Position numbers and translations under genes: made by a program
In this document: positions 1 to 11,245 of the stretch, in pieces
How the letters are laid out: the number at the start of each line of letters is the position of its first letter
Numbering within the stretch: position 1 is the stretch's first letter
The notes under the pieces: model-generated
Database searches by the model: none
What the model was told of the DNA's origin: nothing
Seen by the model: only the letters and a program-made list of their open reading frames with translations
Assembly: GCA_009760885.1 (NCBI GenBank)
Contig: CM019703.1
Location: 8,754,459-8,818,458 of the forward strand
Source of the DNA: Achatina immaculata
Lineage: Eukaryota; Mollusca; Gastropoda; Stylommatophora; Achatinidae
Length of the DNA: 64,000 bases
Direction of reading: 5' to 3'

Positions 1-1125
1 GGAGAAGGGGCAAAGGCGAATATCTGGTGCCTGAAAACCAGACGTTTCAGGCAGATGAGAGTCATGTTTGGTAGCTCATTTACCACTGCTGGTGAGATTC
101 TTCAGCTGCCGTGCATGAGGTGAAACTCCTCCTGGCCAGTGAGGAAAACTGTGATTAGGGTTGCTGCGCAGCGCCATCGTGGAAAATGTGAAAGATTAAG
201 TGAAGTGACCAGTAGCCTCAAAGTTAGGACTACTCAAATCACGCCACCTCTACTCTAGAGGCCGGCCATGTCCTATACACACACATACTGGGGCAGATTG
301 CCTAAACCGGCTTAACCCAGGGGTTAAAGTAAGACATTGCTGGCGAGAAACTACGGAGCGAAACTCCTCCCGGCCAAAGAAGAAAATGCGAAATTGTGAC
401 TAGGGTTGCCGGGCGGCGCCCTGTGAAAAGGTGATGGAAAAGATAAAGTGAAGTTTAATCAGTATGTCCAGTAGTCTCAGGGCGAGAGCTACTCATACCA
501 CAGCACCTCTGCTCTAGAGGCCAGCCACGTCCGATATACACCCATACTGGTGAAATATGCCTAGACCGGCTTAACCCAGGGGTGAAACTTGATAATTACT
601 CATGACATGGTACCTCCACTCTAGAGGTCGGTCACGTCCTAAACATGCTGATGCTGGGATAATACGCCTAAACCCGCTTAATCTAGGGGTGAAACCTACT
701 AGTGATGAGGATTTGTCCTCCTGGACAAAAGCTCCATCCTGGTCACAGCTAGGAAGGGTAGCGGCCACGACCACAAACTGCTGAAGTCAGAGACACTGGA
801 CCAGTGCAGTCTAGATAGGCAACCACCTCTCACCCAACGGGGATGTATGCGTATCCTAATCACTCTGAGGTTTTCCGGTGAGAAAGTCCAACTCTGGATT
901 AAACTGGTGCAATGAAAAGCACAGAGTCACGCAATCCCACTTCTAAGACCCACCGAGAATACAGACTCAAGCCCTGCGATTCTCTGAACCTCTTGTGGTC
1001 CTCTCGGGGATCTCGTGTGGTCCTTTTGGGGACCACGGGGCCTACTGAGAACCACAGGAGTAAATTCAGTAGGATCACGGGGCCGTCTTGGTGGTAGAAG
1101 CAAACAAAGAAGAAGTAGAAGAGAT
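1..1125 (+). mobile_element. Non-coding GAA-tailed element with internal monomers (5' end off window)
   Basis: It matches, in opposite orientation, the element at 25720-27152; window position 1 corresponds to about 27023 there. It contains tandem units of about 110-190 bp sharing CTCTAGAGG..GGCCA..GTCC and CGGCTTAACCCAGGGGT. One 88-bp CACTCTGAGGTTTTCCGGTG unit follows near 800-905. After that comes a GTGGTCC/GGACCAC-rich segment (990-1060) and a tail GCAAACAAAGAAGAAG. No open frame beyond about 90 codons is present. Confidence 0.7.
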
Positions 1126-1139
1126 AAAAAAAAAGAACT

Positions 1140-2040
1140 ACAAAGGTTAACGATCTGTAATTTAATCACGTTGGAAATAGTCCCTTCTGTAGCAAACACT
1201 TAGTCCCACGCTGTTTTCACTACCTGATGCATCTTTTGAAGTCATCTTCTGATATGAATAGCTAGCTGCCTTGTCACATTCTGTTGTATCTCCTTGACAT
1301 CCTGAAGTCAACTTCCTTTCAAGTGGTATTTTATTTTTGGGAACAGGAAAATGTCACAGGGAGCAATATCAGGCAAATATGGTAGCTGTTGTATCTGTGG
1401 AATTTGGTGCTTAGAAAGAAACTGCTGTACAAATTGTGATGCACTGCTAGGTGCACTGTCATGGTTGAAATGTCACTCGTCATTCTCATGCAATGCTGGC
1501 CTTTTGTGATGAACTGCATCCCTCAAAAGCCGCAAAACTTCACAGTAGTATTCCTTGTTGATTGTCTGATCTGACAGAGTGTATTCATGACGCACAATTC
1601 TACCGTAATAAAAAAAAAGCAGTCAGCATTGTCTTGAAACTGATACAGCTCTGTCGTGCTTTTTGGGTCAGGTGATGTCAGTCTTCCACTGCAAAGACTG
1701 GGACTTAGTTTTGGGGTCATACTCATAAACCCACGATTTATCACCATTTATGATTGTTTTTAAAAAGTTTTCATCGTTTTTGATGCATTCAAGCAGATCA
1801 CGAGCAGCCGATACATGGGCAAATTCGCTGATTCAGTTCTTTCCAATAGACAGTTGTGATGAACAAATTTGGATGCATAAGAACAAAGCACTGCTGTAAA
1901 GAAAGTAGACAAACTCAGGAGATATGACTTAAGCCACATGCGTGGTATATGTCAAGGTCAATCTGTGCCAATTTCCCTCTGGTTGTGTCGATTGGTTCCA
2001 GACTTATGCCCTCAGTCCAGATAATTTTTGATTACACCAT
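1140..2040 (-). pseudogene. Decayed mariner transposase
   Basis: The minus strand encodes NFLKTIINGDKSWVYEYDPK (first catalytic Asp, about 1735), LQWKTDIT, GRIVRHEYTLSDQTINKEYY, LRLLRDAVHHKRPALHE, a HDSAPSSAS-like second Asp block (about 1465), then LPYLPDIAPCDIFLFPKIKY and a VFATEG tail. This is the mariner DD34D layout (established knowledge). Several stops and frame changes show it is dead. It lies in what would be the 3' intron or flank of the host gene. Confidence 0.8.
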
Positions 2041-2138
2041 GTAAATGAGTTTGTGTGAAGGAAAGCGAGAAAATTATAAAAATTAAAAATGATAATAATT
2101 TTTTTAATTGTGCAACAATTTAACTTTTTTTTCATTTC

Positions 2139-2695
2139 TCTTCTTTTTTTCTTTCACTTGTTTCTTTCTTTCTTTCCTCTCTCCCTCCCTCTATCCTTTC
2201 CCTCCCCCCTCTAGCCTTTCCTTTCCTTCTTTCTTCCCTCCCTCCCTCTATCCTTTCCTTCTTTCTTCCCTCCCTCCCTCCCTCCATCCTTTTCTTCTAT
2301 CTTTCCTCTATCTATCCTTTCTTCCTTCTATCCTTTCCTTCTTTCTTCCCTCCTTCCCTCTATCCTTTCCTTCTTTTTTCCTCCCTCCCTCTATCCTTTC
2401 ATTCTGTCTTCCCTCCCTCCCTCTAACCTTTCTTTCTTCCCTCCCTCCCTCCTTTCCTTCTTTCTTCCCTCTCACCCTCCTTTCTTTCTTCCCTCCCTCC
2501 TTCTTTCTTCCCTCCCTCCCTCTATCCTTTCATTTTTTCTTTCCTCCCTCCCTCTATCCTTTCCTTCTTTCTTCCCTCCATCCTTTCCTTCTTTCTTCCC
2601 TCCATCCTTTCCTTCTTTCTCCTCTCCCTCCCTTCCTCTATCCTTTCCTTTCCTTCCTTCTTCTGTCCCTCCCTCCGTCTTTCTTTTTTTTATTT
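2139..2695. repeat. 557-bp polypyrimidine tract
   Basis: It is almost purely C/T on the plus strand, with CCTTCTTTC and CCCTCCCTC sub-units and CTATCCTTTCC recurring. On the host-gene strand it is a polypurine tract just downstream of the exon 9 donor. Confidence 0.95.
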
Positions 2696-2753
2696 CTTTT
2701 TATTTATAAAATTTCAGCTCATGGTAGCTGTTGAAATATAATATTCTTCTTAC

Positions 2754-3527
2754 CTCCACAAACAATCCAATGGACTCTGCAAACAGAAGTGCCACAGAAT
2801 ACAATATGCATAAACAGAAAGCAGCACATGCCACCTGGATGGTGACATTCTTGACCGTTTCACATCCATGGAATGATGTGTCATCTGGAAGAAAATGATC
2901 TCCCCTGTTTTTCACGCTGCCACTGTGGGCAAATTTGTCAATTCTGGAAATTTTGCGGCCAAGTTTTTTTATTTTGATTAGTTTCTTTTTCTTCTCTGCA
3001 GCTGCCATTGTTGCAGAGGTCCCAAGCAGCTTTCTTGCATAATATGGCAGCCGCAACGAGAGATAAACTGTCGGAAAATAGTAAAGAGCGAAAACAATAC
3101 TGCAGACTGGGAAAACCAGTACCAGGTACACTGGTGCAATGAGCAATCCCAGAATTCCACACTTCTTGCAGGGAAACAACAAGGTCCTGATTATGATTCC
3201 CAGAACGCCAGTCTGAGACACGACACTCATGTCACTGAGAGCGGAGCGAGCAACATCCTTGAGCCTTTCACGGAAGGCCTCGTCAGTTAAGCCAATGATG
3301 ACAGCACAGACGATGTAGAGAATGTAAGTCGCAATGAAGATCCCATGGGTTGGGGTAAAGTACTGGATCACATTTGCCCTGTAGAAATTGAAAGATTCCC
3401 CGAGTCCATTTTTTTGCATTGCCTCACGACGTAGACTGATTTCATCTGCTTCAAATTTGTAGTAGATAAACAAACGGATGTAGAAAGGTACTGGGATAAG
3501 CAGAAGCATAAAACCCTTCATGAGTAT
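2754..3527 (-). CDS. Host gene exon 9 (long exon with four or more membrane helices)
   Basis: This 774-bp exon encodes 258 codons, phase 0 at both ends. The acceptor is CTCAAACAG and the donor is GTGGAG|GTAAGA. Hydrophobic segments appear at about residues 1-23 (GFMLLLIPVPFYIRLFIYY), 67-84 (IFIATYILYIVCAVIIGL), 120-150 (GLLIAPVYLVLVFPVC..., long enough for two passes) and 225-255 (near the donor). Between them are charged stretches such as FEADEISLRREAM and a lysine-rich run KKKKLIKIKKLGRK. The reading frame passes the donor without a stop, so a further 3' exon should lie below 2.7 kb or outside the window. It resembles a channel or transporter in hydropathy only; I cannot name it. Confidence 0.8.
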
Positions 3528-4180
3528 CTGTTTGAGAAGAAAATCAGAAATCTGCATGAATAACAATTTAATTTGATGGTTTCAGTGGTATACCAAGCAT
3601 TATCACCAAAAAAGTGTTATATTTATAAGTCAGCTTTGTGCTACAAGTCAGCATAGTAAATGACATGGAAAGCAGGTAAGAGATGTGAGGACAGAAGATA
3701 GAATAGGAATTCATTAAGTGATATATTAAAGAGGCATGATTCAAAAGGACAGGCAATAGAAAAGATACTCTTTTTTCAGATAGCAAGATGAAAGTAATGG
3801 CAACCGAGGCAAAACTGATACAAGCAGACTAGAGTCAGATGGAAGTATGTGATTCAGTTTACACAAATGTAAAAAAAAAAAGTAGGGGAAGAATAGAAAT
3901 GGTAATAAGAGGCAGCCAGAAGAACACAAAGTAATGAAAAAAAACTACCCGAATAAACTAGTATTTCCGCAGAATGTCTTCACCACAGATAAAATCTTTA
4001 AGCACCAGAACTACATCAGATGAGGAGTCACCTATAATGGCATTACTGAAGTTCTGAATTCGACCTACTAAGCAAGCTTCTTTGGGGAGAACTCTGCCAC
4101 CTCACCTAGTCTTACTCCCTTTGCCTGTTTCAGAGGTTCTCACCAGTAAGGAATCCTTGTAAGGGGGGAATTGGGGGAGG

Positions 4181-4185
<5 letters not shown>

Positions 4186-4211
<26 letters not shown>

Positions 4212-4213
4212 GG
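4186..4213. repeat. (GA)n microsatellite
   Basis: About 14 GA units in the intron between host exons 8 and 9. Confidence 0.9.
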
Positions 4214-4392
4214 GACATTTTGACATATGGTGAAAAGGGTGCATGCTGCAAAAAGTGGGTGAGGACCACTGGCCTAGCTGACAGATTACAAAAAAGATGG
4301 GTCTTGACCAGCTCCAATTCTCTGGTCTCTCTAGCACAATCATGTTGGCTCTCTACCTTTTTTCTCTAAAAGCCAGTTACACAGATCCTTAC

Positions 4393-4578
4393 CTGAACAA
4401 ATTTGTGCCATGTGATCTTATGACGAAATTTGGCCTCCATCTCAGCATAGATGCTGCTCTCACAACAGTCATGGAAGGGGTCAAGGTTCTTCATTTTGCA
4501 TCGCACCAAGTTGTCATATATTGTCCTTATAAGGCCAGTGGGCGGGTCACTCTCAGGTATAATTCGTTTCCCTTTCAC
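4393..4578 (-). CDS. Host gene exon 8
   Basis: This 186-bp exon encodes 62 codons, phase 0 at both ends. The acceptor is AAAAACCAG and the donor is GTTCAG|GTAAGG. The peptide includes GLIRTIYDNLVRC, NLDPFHDCCESS and FRHKITWHKFVQ. It is hydrophilic and leads straight into the helix opening exon 9. The Cys-Cys pair is notable. The function is unknown. Confidence 0.8.
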
Positions 4579-4931
4579 CTGGTTTTTGTAATGTAAATGA
4601 TGTTTTGAAACAAAGACACACACAAATCTGTCTATTTATCTGTCTGTCTTTTTTTTCTGCCTTATATATCTGTCCATTCTGCACTTCATCAATCCATTAC
4701 CCATCCATCCATACCCACACCAATACATTCATTCTCCCACTCAACACCACCACAAACCAACATATGCATCTATTCACTCACTCACCAAAACCCACAAGAA
4801 ACACACTCAATCATTCACCCACTCACCCAAACCCACTCAATTATTCACCCATCCACACCACTAACAGGCCTGGTCCTCTTTACACCCAGTAACACACTGA
4901 CTTCATACCAGCAGTTTCTCTCCCCTACTAC

Positions 4932-5066
4932 CTTTATCCTGAGTTCAGTAACTTCTACAGGCACAATCACATCAGTAGGCAAGGTATCCAGAGTCTTTCG
5001 AAATTTATCCCATTCAGATACATCCTCCAGCGTTAGACGTTTCTTATACTTTACAGTGGTTTCAGT
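4932..5066 (-). CDS. Host gene exon 7
   Basis: This 135-bp exon encodes 45 codons, phase 0 at both ends. The acceptor is TCTTCTCAG and the donor is ATAAAG|GTAGTA. The peptide is hydrophilic: VKYKKRLTLEDVSEWDKFRK, then a proline-bearing segment ending EVTELRIK. It looks like part of a cytosolic domain between helices 2 and 3. No family was recognised. Confidence 0.75.
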
Positions 5067-5094
5067 CTGAGAAGAGAAAACAGTGGACATATAG

Positions 5095-5255
5095 TTAGCT
5101 CTTTCTTAGGTTGTCAGGGCACAATTAACTCTTTCTTAGACTTTTAAAGCATAATTAACTCTTTCTCAGACTGTTACGGCACAATTAACTCTTTCTTAGA
5201 CTGTTAGGGCACAATTAACTCTTTCTTATACCATTAAGGTATAATTAACTTCTTA
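5095..5255. repeat. 31-bp minisatellite, five units
   Basis: The unit TTAACTCTTTCTTAGACTGT plus TAGGGCACAA repeats just 5' (host strand) of exon 7, in the intron. Confidence 0.85.
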
Positions 5256-5579
5256 AACAATATACATAAATAGTAAATTAATTATTAGACTGGTAAAGTA
5301 CAATCCTACCTCAAAATAAGTGCAGACTCCACAGTGAACTGATAAGAGCAAAAGGCAACAGGTTCAGGAGAGGAAAATTGTGGATGGGCCACGTGGAAGA
5401 AGTAATCCATGAGTTGCGTCCTCCTAAGCATATAGATTCTGGAAAGGAATGGGCACCCTCCCACCAAACTTCAAGGTGGGTCTCTCTGTTCATATTACAC
5501 TTGACAGAGGATGGAGAGAACATATTCCTGCAGCAGTAGATGCTGAGGCCAAAGCACTAATTAGTGAAAGCACATGAGA

Positions 5580-6220
5580 TAACTATACTGTTATTTATAT
5601 AGATGGATTGGTGGTTCTTCTTGGGTTTTTATAGTCAACTCATGTGACAGAACAGTGAATGAAGCCAGTGGCTTTTGCTGCAACAACAAGCAGTCTAAAA
5701 ATGGAAACTATGGCTGTGATGGAAGTTCTGAGTCACAAGACTACACACAAGCAGGCATTCTGAGTCACTCAATGAACATGCTAAAGACAATTCAGGCTGG
5801 GCTCTCTTAAGAGAACAGTGGGTCAAATCCTTACAGACATCACAGATCCCTTGATCGACATTCCTTTATGTACCTGGTCATACAGGCGTCAGAGGAAATG
5901 AAAGAGCAGATCAACCGGCCAACTCAGAAAAACGAAAGGGCAGACAATGCATCAAGTAGACATCAACAATGCTATAAGAGAAGCTGTCGAACAAGGGACT
6001 TCAATGAACTGAATTATTCAGTGTTGCTGTCAAGAATGAATGAGTTGCGGGAGGGGGGGGGGAAACTTGAGATGGGGAAAATGAATAATTCATGAAGAAC
6101 TGCAGATGGATGGTCAACCAACAAAGAAAAGATGTCATCAGTTACTGTATGCTGAAGGAGATAATGAAGAGGAGATATGAGCGCCTATGGATATGTCCAA
6201 AGTGTATGGATCATTCCTAA
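5580..6220 (+). pseudogene. Decayed retrotransposon RNase H fragment
   Basis: Pieces in different frames resemble an RNase H domain: VIYIDG (about 5592), METMAVMEVLSHK (5702) and GHTGVRGNERADQPANSE (5876-5930), the last two matching the Glu and C-terminal GNE-AD motifs. A tail of LINE C-terminal type follows. It lies in a host intron, with many stops. Confidence 0.6.
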
Positions 6221-6358
6221 CTAACTAACTTGACCACTAGGCCCCAGAAGACCCCATATACAAACACAAAATACCATAATTTTCTAAGCTTGTCTGTTAG
6301 GCTACAGCCTCCTTATTTCACAGAGTGAGAATATCAAGGAAGCTCTCTCTCTAGTTTT

Positions 6359-6382
6359 CTGTGTGTGTGTGTGTGTGTGTGT
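6359..6382. repeat. (GT)n microsatellite
   Basis: About 12 GT units in a host intron. Confidence 0.9.
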
Positions 6383-6788
6383 GCATGATTGGGACATTGG
6401 GACACATGCGAAAGATACAAGAAAAAAATGAACCACAAGCTACTATATAACAGAAGATTTGCATCTTGCCTTTCATACAAGTCACAGATTTTAAGGAAGG
6501 TAACTCTTGTCTTAGACAACAGTTATCAAGACATTGAAGCCTAACATACAAGGAAAAACAAAAATGAATTTAACCAAGATGGCTGGCTCAAGACAGCACA
6601 AAACTGAAGTTTTGTATTTTCCACAGACAGCCTGACAAGAAAAGAAACAGTTCTTGACATATGGTAATACCTTTTGTTTTTTTTTAATCAAGTGATTCTT
6701 GTGATACAAAATATCCACTACAGCATTTCACAAAATTTAAAACATGACACTACTGGTCACAAGAGAAATTTATATAGTGATGTCTCAC

Positions 6789-6914
6789 CTTCTCCGAAAT
6801 AAACAATTTCATTTTCAGCTTTTGCTTGAGGGTGACCATGTACTCCGAGGCCATGTAAGCTGCACTGTAGGCATTGGCAGGGATAAAGTTGGGGCAGAAG
6901 AGAAACATCAAAAC
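6789..6914 (-). CDS. Host gene exon 6 (end of helix 2, basic segment)
   Basis: This 126-bp exon encodes 42 codons, phase 0 at both ends. The acceptor is TTTCTTCCAG and the donor is GAGAAG|GTGAGA. It begins VLMFLFCPNFIPANAYSA, completing the helix that starts in exon 5. It ends in a lysine-rich stretch (TLKQKLKMKLF) expected on the cytoplasmic side by the positive-inside rule. Confidence 0.8.
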
Positions 6915-7079
6915 CTGGAAGAAATATCTGAATGAAAACCACACAAAAAAAACAAAAAACCACACAATTCAGTTTCTGCACAAGACAAAATAGTTGCTTC
7001 AAGTATACTGTAAAATTGTTCTTTATCAATAATTTATGGCTGAAATGTGGTGAAGTGTCCAATTTGGCAACCAGCAACC

Positions 7080-7460
7080 CATAGCTGGTATGCTGGTATC
7101 AGGGCTGGCAGCCATAGCTGACCAAGACCTTGCCCCTCCTCTCCACTGGTACCTCCAGTAAAAGGTCTAGCCTGGCTAATGTGAAAGGAGTTGCCACAGT
7201 CCCCATGGCAGTGGAATCTGCTAAAGTATTTTACACCCCCTGCTTTCTAGCTGCATAATGGGACTGAAACAAAAAAACATAACCTCCACAACCTGCTCCC
7301 AATCTGACACAATGCTGTGACTCAAAATCTACACTGTAGATCAGATGCAAAAAAAACCCCCAAAAACATGCCAGCTCACAGTTCCAAGTTTTAGGGAGAC
7401 TGAAGAAGAAGAAGAAGAAGAAGAAGCAGAAGAAGAAGACGAAGGAGAAGCAGAATAAGA
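7080..7460 (+). mobile_element. SINE-like repeat, family A
   Basis: A repeat of about 340 bp begins near CATAGCTGGTATGCTGG, contains TGACCAAGACCTTGCCCC, CAGTGGAATCTGCTAAAG and CAGCTCACAGTTCCAAG, and ends in a long (GAA)n tail. Nine copies occur in this window. No tRNA-like B box was obvious. It lies in a host-gene intron. Confidence 0.75.
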
Positions 7461-8295
7461 AGAAGTAGGCTGATATGGGTATTGTATACTGTGCTGTTTT
7501 TATCATGGGTCATTAGGCCAGCTGACTTTTAAATAAAATTACATTTGGCTTTACACGTCCATGGAACTTGTGTTCTCACCACAAGCATCTTCTTAAACTT
7601 CTATCATCAAACACTTAAAATTGTGCTTGAAGTTCTTCCAAATTTTCCTTGCCTAGGAAAAAATCCTGGGTTTGCAAGAATGTGGCAGGAAATCCAGAGT
7701 GGCTCTATTCTTTCACTGCGGACACTGTCGCAGGCCCTGAGCATTATTATGGCAGAGAAAGAGGGAAAGAGGATGAAATAATTAAGAATGCTGGTTTGCA
7801 CTGCCTCTCAATGCATTTTTCAATTGCCATTTCTTATGCCAAACAAAGTGGACTATTTTTTTGTTCATGCTCTAAATCAGATGTTCTTAAGTGGGGAAAT
7901 CTTTACTGGGGAAATACCCTTTGGAGATACTGGAATCAAATAATGGGGGTATCTTGTATGTCCAGAGTGCAATGATGATGATCCAAACCATAAACCATAA
8001 ATAACTGGGATATAATACCAGATCTCTGACCAGTTTTATATAAAAAAGGGAGTCTGTAATCATACAAAAAAGATTAAGAACCCTCAGTCTAAACAATGAA
8101 TGATCTTTTCATCCAAGCCTCATTTCATGTAATTTTCATTAGACATAATATCCAATCTGAGATTCCCAAAATTCTTCCTTGGCTTCCAAGTGCTTCATCC
8201 AACACCTGCACACCTTCACCCCACAGTCGTCGAAAGCAGCTGTTCATAACTGAGCCCTATATGGTCAGTCTCATGCAGTTGCTTACATTTTCTTC

Positions 8296-8990
8296 ACACA
8301 GTCAAACCAAGGCTACTGTTTACAGTTTATCCACACAGCCAATCAAAGACCACTGCTTACAGTTTATCCACACACCCAATCAAAGGCCAATGTTTACAGT
8401 TTATACACACAGTCAAAACAAGGCCACTTTTTACAGTTTATACACAAAACCAATCAAAGGCCACTGTTTATAGTTTATACACACAGCCAGAACAAATCTA
8501 CTGTTTACAGTTTATACACACAGCCAATCAAAGGCCGTTGTTTACAGTTTATATACACAGAACCAATCAAAGACCACTGTTTACAGTTTATACACAAAGC
8601 TAATCAAAGGCTACTGTTTACAGTTTATACACACAGCCAAAACAAGGCTACTGTTTACAGCTTATCCACATGCCAATCAAAAGCTACTGTTTACAATGTA
8701 TCCACACAGCCAATCAAAAGCTATTGTTTACAGTTTATCCAGATAGCCAATCAAAAGCTACTGTTTACAATGTATCCACACAGCCAATCAAAAGCTATTG
8801 TTTACAGTTTATCCAGATAGCCAATCAAAAGCTACTGTTTACAATGTATCCACACAGCCAGTCAAATGCTACTGTTTACAGTTTATCCAGAAAGCCAATC
8901 AAAAGCTACTGTTTACAATGTATCCACACAGCCAATCAAAAGCTACTGTTTACAGTTTATCCAGATAGCCAATCAAATGCTACTGTTAAC
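8296..8990. repeat. 37-bp minisatellite, about 18 units
   Basis: The unit is CCAATCAAAAGCTACTGTTT plus ACAGTTTATCCACACAG. Because 37 is not a multiple of three, long open frames here (8096-8473, 8670-9197) cycle through all three frames and are repeat artefacts. Confidence 0.95.
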
Positions 8991-9357
8991 AACCATTTCA
9001 CACTCACCTATGATCTTACTAACTGCAGTCCACATTCGGACATAATATTCAGAATATCACTCTGGAATTCATTAATGTATGGAAAAAAAACAGCTCTTTC
9101 CAACAGAAAAGTGAAAATTTGCCAGTTAAAATCATGTTCAGCATGCTCAAAGAATGAGATATATTCAAATCCAAGAAAAACTCCATCAAAAATATGAAAG
9201 CAAAATGAGGTGCAAGATCTGAAGGCCTTCAATGAAGCTGTCCCAGTCTCAAGACTACGATCACTGTGGTAGCTAATCTGCATTACTCCCAAAAGCTTTT
9301 ACTTAAAAGGGTCGGGTCAGAAAGCGTAAAGTGTTAAGTACATGAGAGTTACCTCAC

Positions 9358-9517
9358 CTTAACTGAAGTAATCGCGAAGTACAGTATATTGATCCAGAAA
9401 TCATCTCCCTCTGTGGTACAACGCATGACACCAGAAGCATCCTTGAAGCAGCAGTTGTACAAAAACTCAGCATCTCCACCCCGGTCTCTGATGACCTGGT
9501 TACATGCAAACTCTTCT
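9358..9517 (-). CDS. Host gene exon 5 (cysteine-rich loop and start of helix 2)
   Basis: This 160-bp exon encodes one base plus 53 codons. The acceptor is AAACCCACAG and the donor is GTTAAG|GTGAGG. It carries EEFACNQVIRDRGGDAEF, then LYNCCFKDAS, then VMRCTTEGDDFWINILYF, where the second membrane helix begins. The helix continues directly into exon 6. Cys residues at FACN, NCC and RC look like a disulphide-bonded extracytoplasmic loop (inference). Confidence 0.8.
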
Positions 9518-9569
9518 CTGTGGGTTTTAAATAAAATTAATGACAGTTTATTAATGTAACTTTTCATTT

Positions 9570-10457
9570 CAACTGATTTTCTACACCAGGTTTCCTTTCA
9601 TTCTTTATGTTCCATATCGATAGGCTTTGGCAGTCCGCTTCTACACTGTGTGCCATCTTTGGTGTTTCCAACTTGTTCATTTGTCTTTATTCTTTTTTTT
9701 TTATGCCACCTGGTCAACACATTAAAATATTTTTCTCTCGACCTCCCATCTTTTTTTTTTTCTTTTTCCCTAGAGTTTTCCAGTGATCACCAAGCTCTCT
9801 ACTTCTGTCTTCATAACAAATGTAAAGAATTCTGATTCCTTTCTTCTCCTCCTCTTAACTGGTCTTTCATTGCTCTACATTGTCTCTGAGTAATTCATCA
9901 TTTGTTTCTCTGGTACATCAGACTACCACTATAAACAAAATTATACTGATGATTCTAAATTACCTCCCCTTTACAGCTTCCAGTGCAGATAACCACAGCG
10001 TGGATAATTAGAATACAAGCATGTAGAATGTAGGAAAATGGAACAGAAACCAGGTAAAAATATCAAATATTTTGGGAAAAAAAGCTTTACTCAGCAAGCA
10101 CAATCAAACAAGAATAAATGGAATAAATGGAAAATTACTTACATGTCAAGAAATGAAAGATGACATTTTCACATAAAATCTGCCAAATTCATACATATTT
10201 TCATAGAAGAAATTAAAATTTTTATCCAAAAACATTTTCTTAAAAAATATATTAAGTTAATTACTTTATGTAAATGAGAATCATCAGCAGATGACATAAA
10301 AATTGAAACCTTCTTGCTCACAAAAAAAAGAACATCAAACTTTTTTTAATTCTGCATGAAAACTGATTCCTAGAAAAACTTATTGAAATTTTTTTGGAAA
10401 AATTCACTTTCAGTTGGTAAGTTTTAGTAGAAGGAAATTCAGTAAAACTGGACCACC
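9570..10457. other. Host intron, nothing recognised
   Basis: AT-rich intron between exons 4 and 5, with no convincing exon, repeat unit or element motif. Confidence 0.6.
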
Positions 10458-10476
10458 ATCATGATCATCATCATCA

Positions 10477-10660
10477 TCATGTGCCGTGCTGACTGGTGTT
10501 GGCTATTATGCTTCTCCAGAGTACCCGATCCTTCATGCAGGCCATCAGTTCAGTTGGTGATCTCCTCTCACACCATCCTTTCAGACTGTCCAGTATCATT
10601 TCTCTTGGTCTTCCTCTTGATCTTCTTCCTTCTATTTTTCCTGTTGTTATAAAACTGGAC
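10477..10660 (-). mobile_element. LINE 3' fragment
   Basis: The minus strand encodes TGKIEGRRSRGRPREMILDS, LKGWCERRSPTELMACMKDR and LWRSIIANTSQHGT. This is the usual C-terminal tail of RTE-like LINE ORFs. It lies in a host intron and ends at an (ATC)n stretch at 10458-10480. Confidence 0.75.
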
Positions 10661-10764
10661 CACGCTGTGAAAATGCAAATGGGTGAAAAAGGTAACGTTT
10701 TAAATGTGGATAGTGGACTAAAACACCCAAATATCATTCATGCGTACACAGCCCCTACACTTAC

Positions 10765-10838
10765 CTTGATGACTTTCCGTAGGATGAGCTTTGCCCTACA
10801 TTACTTCTGCTTAACAGCAGCATGCGAATGAGGTTCAC
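10765..10838 (-). CDS. Host gene exon 4
   Basis: This 74-bp exon encodes 24 codons plus two bases. The chosen acceptor is GCAACAG|GTGAAC, because it is phase 0 and continues exon 3 without a stop. A second acceptor 18 bp upstream (TTTGTAG) would break the frame. The donor is ATCAAG|GTAAGT. The peptide VNLIRMLLLSRSNVGQ is followed by a Ser/Gly-rich stretch. Its trailing AG plus the first base of exon 5 form an arginine codon. Confidence 0.7.
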
Positions 10839-11208
10839 CTGTTGCTCGGTGGTCGAGTGACCTACAAACGTGAAGAGATCGAGCAAAAGAGACTACATTC
10901 TCATGTATGATTGTTAACATATATACTTGTACGTAAAATAAACAGAAACCAGAGCGCAGATAAGAGAACTGAATGAGAAAGATGAGAATCAAACTTTGGG
11001 CCCCAGAAAGCTGATAAGCCTGGGGATTAGGCTGTGTGTGTGTGTGGAGAGTGTGTAAAATCCCTGTGAAACTGTAAGCCAGTTTTTTTGAAGGGGATAA
11101 AATGAAAATATTAGCAAAATTCTTCAGTATGACATTTCATATTAAATTAATTTGTTAAGGTCAATGATGCATTCTCTAGTATTGTGATCAAACAATGCAA
11201 AAACTTAC

Positions 11209-11245
11209 ATTGTCAATAAAGTAGCCAAATGTTGAAACAACCAAT
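11209..11245 (-). pseudogene. Host gene exon 3, downstream half, after the LINE
   Basis: This piece holds the second copy of the target-site duplication (11234-11245), then codons for TFGYFIDN and a strong donor AAT|GTAAGT. Joined to 12745-12790 it completes one transmembrane helix and ends in phase 0, matching exon 4. The insertion and its duplication are the only reason the exon appears as two pieces. Confidence 0.75.

Noticed and set aside
660..740. CTAGTGATGAGG...GAAAC resembling a hammerhead ribozyme core
   Set aside because: The CUGAUGA core is altered to GUGAUGA and helix II/III pairing could not be made to fit by eye.
2108..2734. 208-codon Ser/Phe/Pro-rich frame
   Set aside because: It is a translation of the polypyrimidine tract.
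8296..8990. Regular 37-bp repeats suggesting a CRISPR array
   Set aside because: Contiguous units without spacers, inside a spliced gene's intron.
9008..9292. 94-codon minus frame in the intron between host exons 5 and 6, with an acceptor-like GGAGTAATGCAG
   Set aside because: Exons 5 and 6 join perfectly in phase and complete one membrane helix. Including this segment would break the helix, and its composition is AT-rich intron-like.
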